Source: JACVRW01 sp034664125 (lineage in GTDB: Bacteria; Actinomycetota; Thermoleophilia; Solirubrobacterales; Thermoleophilaceae). Taken from it: 64,000 bases of DNA. The notes under the pieces were generated by a model, which worked only from the letters and a program-made list of their open reading frames with translations, had not been told where the DNA came from and searched no databases. Each line of letters begins with the position of its first letter. Position 1 is the first letter of the stretch. Of this stretch, positions 63,204 through 64,000 are shown piece after piece. The DNA lies in assembly GCA_034664125.1 (NCBI GenBank), contig JAXDIG010000056.1:1-64000 (forward strand), in the 5' to 3' direction. The translations under genes and the position numbers were made by a program.

Positions 63204-64000
63204 ATGAAGCCGATCGAGCTGCCCACCCTGTCGCCGGCCGCCGAGCCGGCCCTCGATGCTCAGCAGATCGCCCGCCTCCAGGACGAGGTGCGGGCCCTGG
63301 CCGAGGAGCGCAACGCCGTGATCCTCGCCCACAACTACCAGGTGCCCGAGGTCCAGGACGTGGCCGACTTCGTGGGCGACTCGCTCGGCCTGTCGCGCAA
63401 GGCGGCGGCCACGGACGCGGACGTGATCGCCTTTTGCGGCGTCCACTTCATGGCCGAGACAGCCTCGATCCTGAGCCCGGGCAAGACCGTGCTGCTGCCC
63501 GACCTCGACGCCGGCTGCTCCCTCGCCGACTCGATCACCGGCGACCAGCTACGCGCCTGGAAGGCAAAGTACCCCGGCGCGATCGTGGTGATGTACGTCA
63601 ACACCACAGCCGAGGTGAAGGCTGAAACCGACTACTGCTGCACCTCGTCGAACGCGGTCCGGGTAGTCGAGCACATCCGCCGCGAGCACGGCGATGAGGT
63701 GGAGATCCTGTTCGGCCCCGACATGTGGCTGGGCGCCTACGTGGAGCGCGTGACCGGCCGGCGCATGCATGTCTGGGACGGCGAGTGCCACGTCCACGCC
63801 GGCATCCGCCCGGCGGACATCTCCGCCGTCCGCGACGCCCACCCCGATGCCGAGTTCATGATCCACCCCGAGTGCGGCTGCACCACCCAGGTGATGGAGT
63901 ACGTGGCCGCCGGCGACGTCGACCCGCATCGCACCCACATGCTGTCCACCAGCGGGATGCTCGACTTCGCTCGCGGCTCCGACGCGGACACCTTCATCGT
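63204..64000 (+). CDS. nadA: Quinolinate synthase A (3' end outside window)
   Basis: 265 codons present. Condenses iminoaspartate with dihydroxyacetone phosphate to quinolinate using a [4Fe-4S] cluster. AVILAHNYQVPEVQDVADFVGDSLGLSRKAA, then the first cluster Cys78 in AFCGVHFMAETASIL, KTVLLPDLDAGCSLADSI, VVMYVNTTAEVKAETDYCCTSSNAV, FGPDMWLGAYVERVTGR and HPECGC with the second cluster Cys. The last Cys should lie past the window edge. ATG 63204 has an AGGA Shine-Dalgarno and a leader of about 50 nt after the NrtR dyad, unlike its leaderless neighbours. Confidence 0.96.
   Translation, partial: MKPIELPTLSPAAEPALDAQQIARLQDEVRALAEERNAVILAHNYQVPEVQDVADFVGDSLGLSRKAAATDADVIAFCGVHFMAETASILSPGKTVLLPDLDAGCSLADSITGDQLRAWKAKYPGAIVVMYVNTTAEVKAETDYCCTSSNAVRVVEHIRREHGDEVEILFGPDMWLGAYVERVTGRRMHVWDGECHVHAGIRPADISAVRDAHPDAEFMIHPECGCTTQVMEYVAAGDVDPHRTHMLSTSGMLDFARGSDADTFI

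Overview
The window is very GC-rich, gene-dense, and has many GTGA/ATGA stop-start overlaps. Most genes have a TANNNT -10 box only 6-9 nt upstream of the start codon, which implies leaderless mRNAs. Together with an AftD-like arabinofuranosyltransferase, an NrtR-type regulator, LCP and MMPL proteins and CtaG, this points to a chromosomal segment of an actinobacterium. A deep-branching Thermoleophilia/Solirubrobacterales-like lineage is my best guess; that placement is inference. I see no rRNA, tRNA, insertion sequence, CRISPR array or prophage.

Region 1 (1-35300) is a large cell-envelope glycan locus. It opens with the tail of a YfhO-like membrane protein. A minus-strand operon follows: membrane glycosyltransferase, GT2, zinc-ribbon methyltransferase, a 41-aa DUF5989-like protein, an SxtJ-SGNH hydrolase fusion, a carbamoyltransferase and a small membrane protein. 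Next come an O-antigen ligase-like protein, a second GT2, a complete YfhO protein, four GT39-like membrane transferases arranged as two paralogous pairs, a glucose-1-phosphate cytidylyltransferase-like enzyme, a 1439-aa AftD-like protein, a GT4-GT2 fusion, two flippases, a sulfatase-fold enzyme, two methyltransferases and a GT4. The one long non-coding stretch (31860-32462) is a GC-rich patch of tandem and inverted repeats.

Region 2 (35300-42800) holds a 3-methyladenine DNA glycosylase, an M20 peptidase and an LCP glycopolymer ligase, a lipoprotein, and a sugar-activation operon (UDP-glucose dehydrogenase, sugar-1-phosphate nucleotidylyltransferase, phosphoglucose/phosphomannose isomerase) that can supply precursors to region 1. 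A UGP2-type UTP-glucose-1-phosphate uridylyltransferase lies further on at 49371.

Region 3 (42800-52300) has a MerR regulator in an operon with a canonical S-adenosylhomocysteinase. A divergent paralog follows in which the catalytic Lys is Glu and the adjacent Asp-Asn pair reads Asn-Asp. Then come a TetR/hydrolase divergent pair sharing a perfect 16-bp-arm palindrome, a LysR regulator, a small membrane protein, CtaG and ComF.

Region 4 (52300-64000) is housekeeping: hpf, secA, prfB (RF2, with an intact CTTTGAC programmed +1 frameshift), an MMPL transporter, a GroES-like protein, ftsH and an NAD module (nadC, nrtR, nadA). A roughly 155-bp imperfect inverted repeat fills the secA-prfB gap and buries the prfB start codon.
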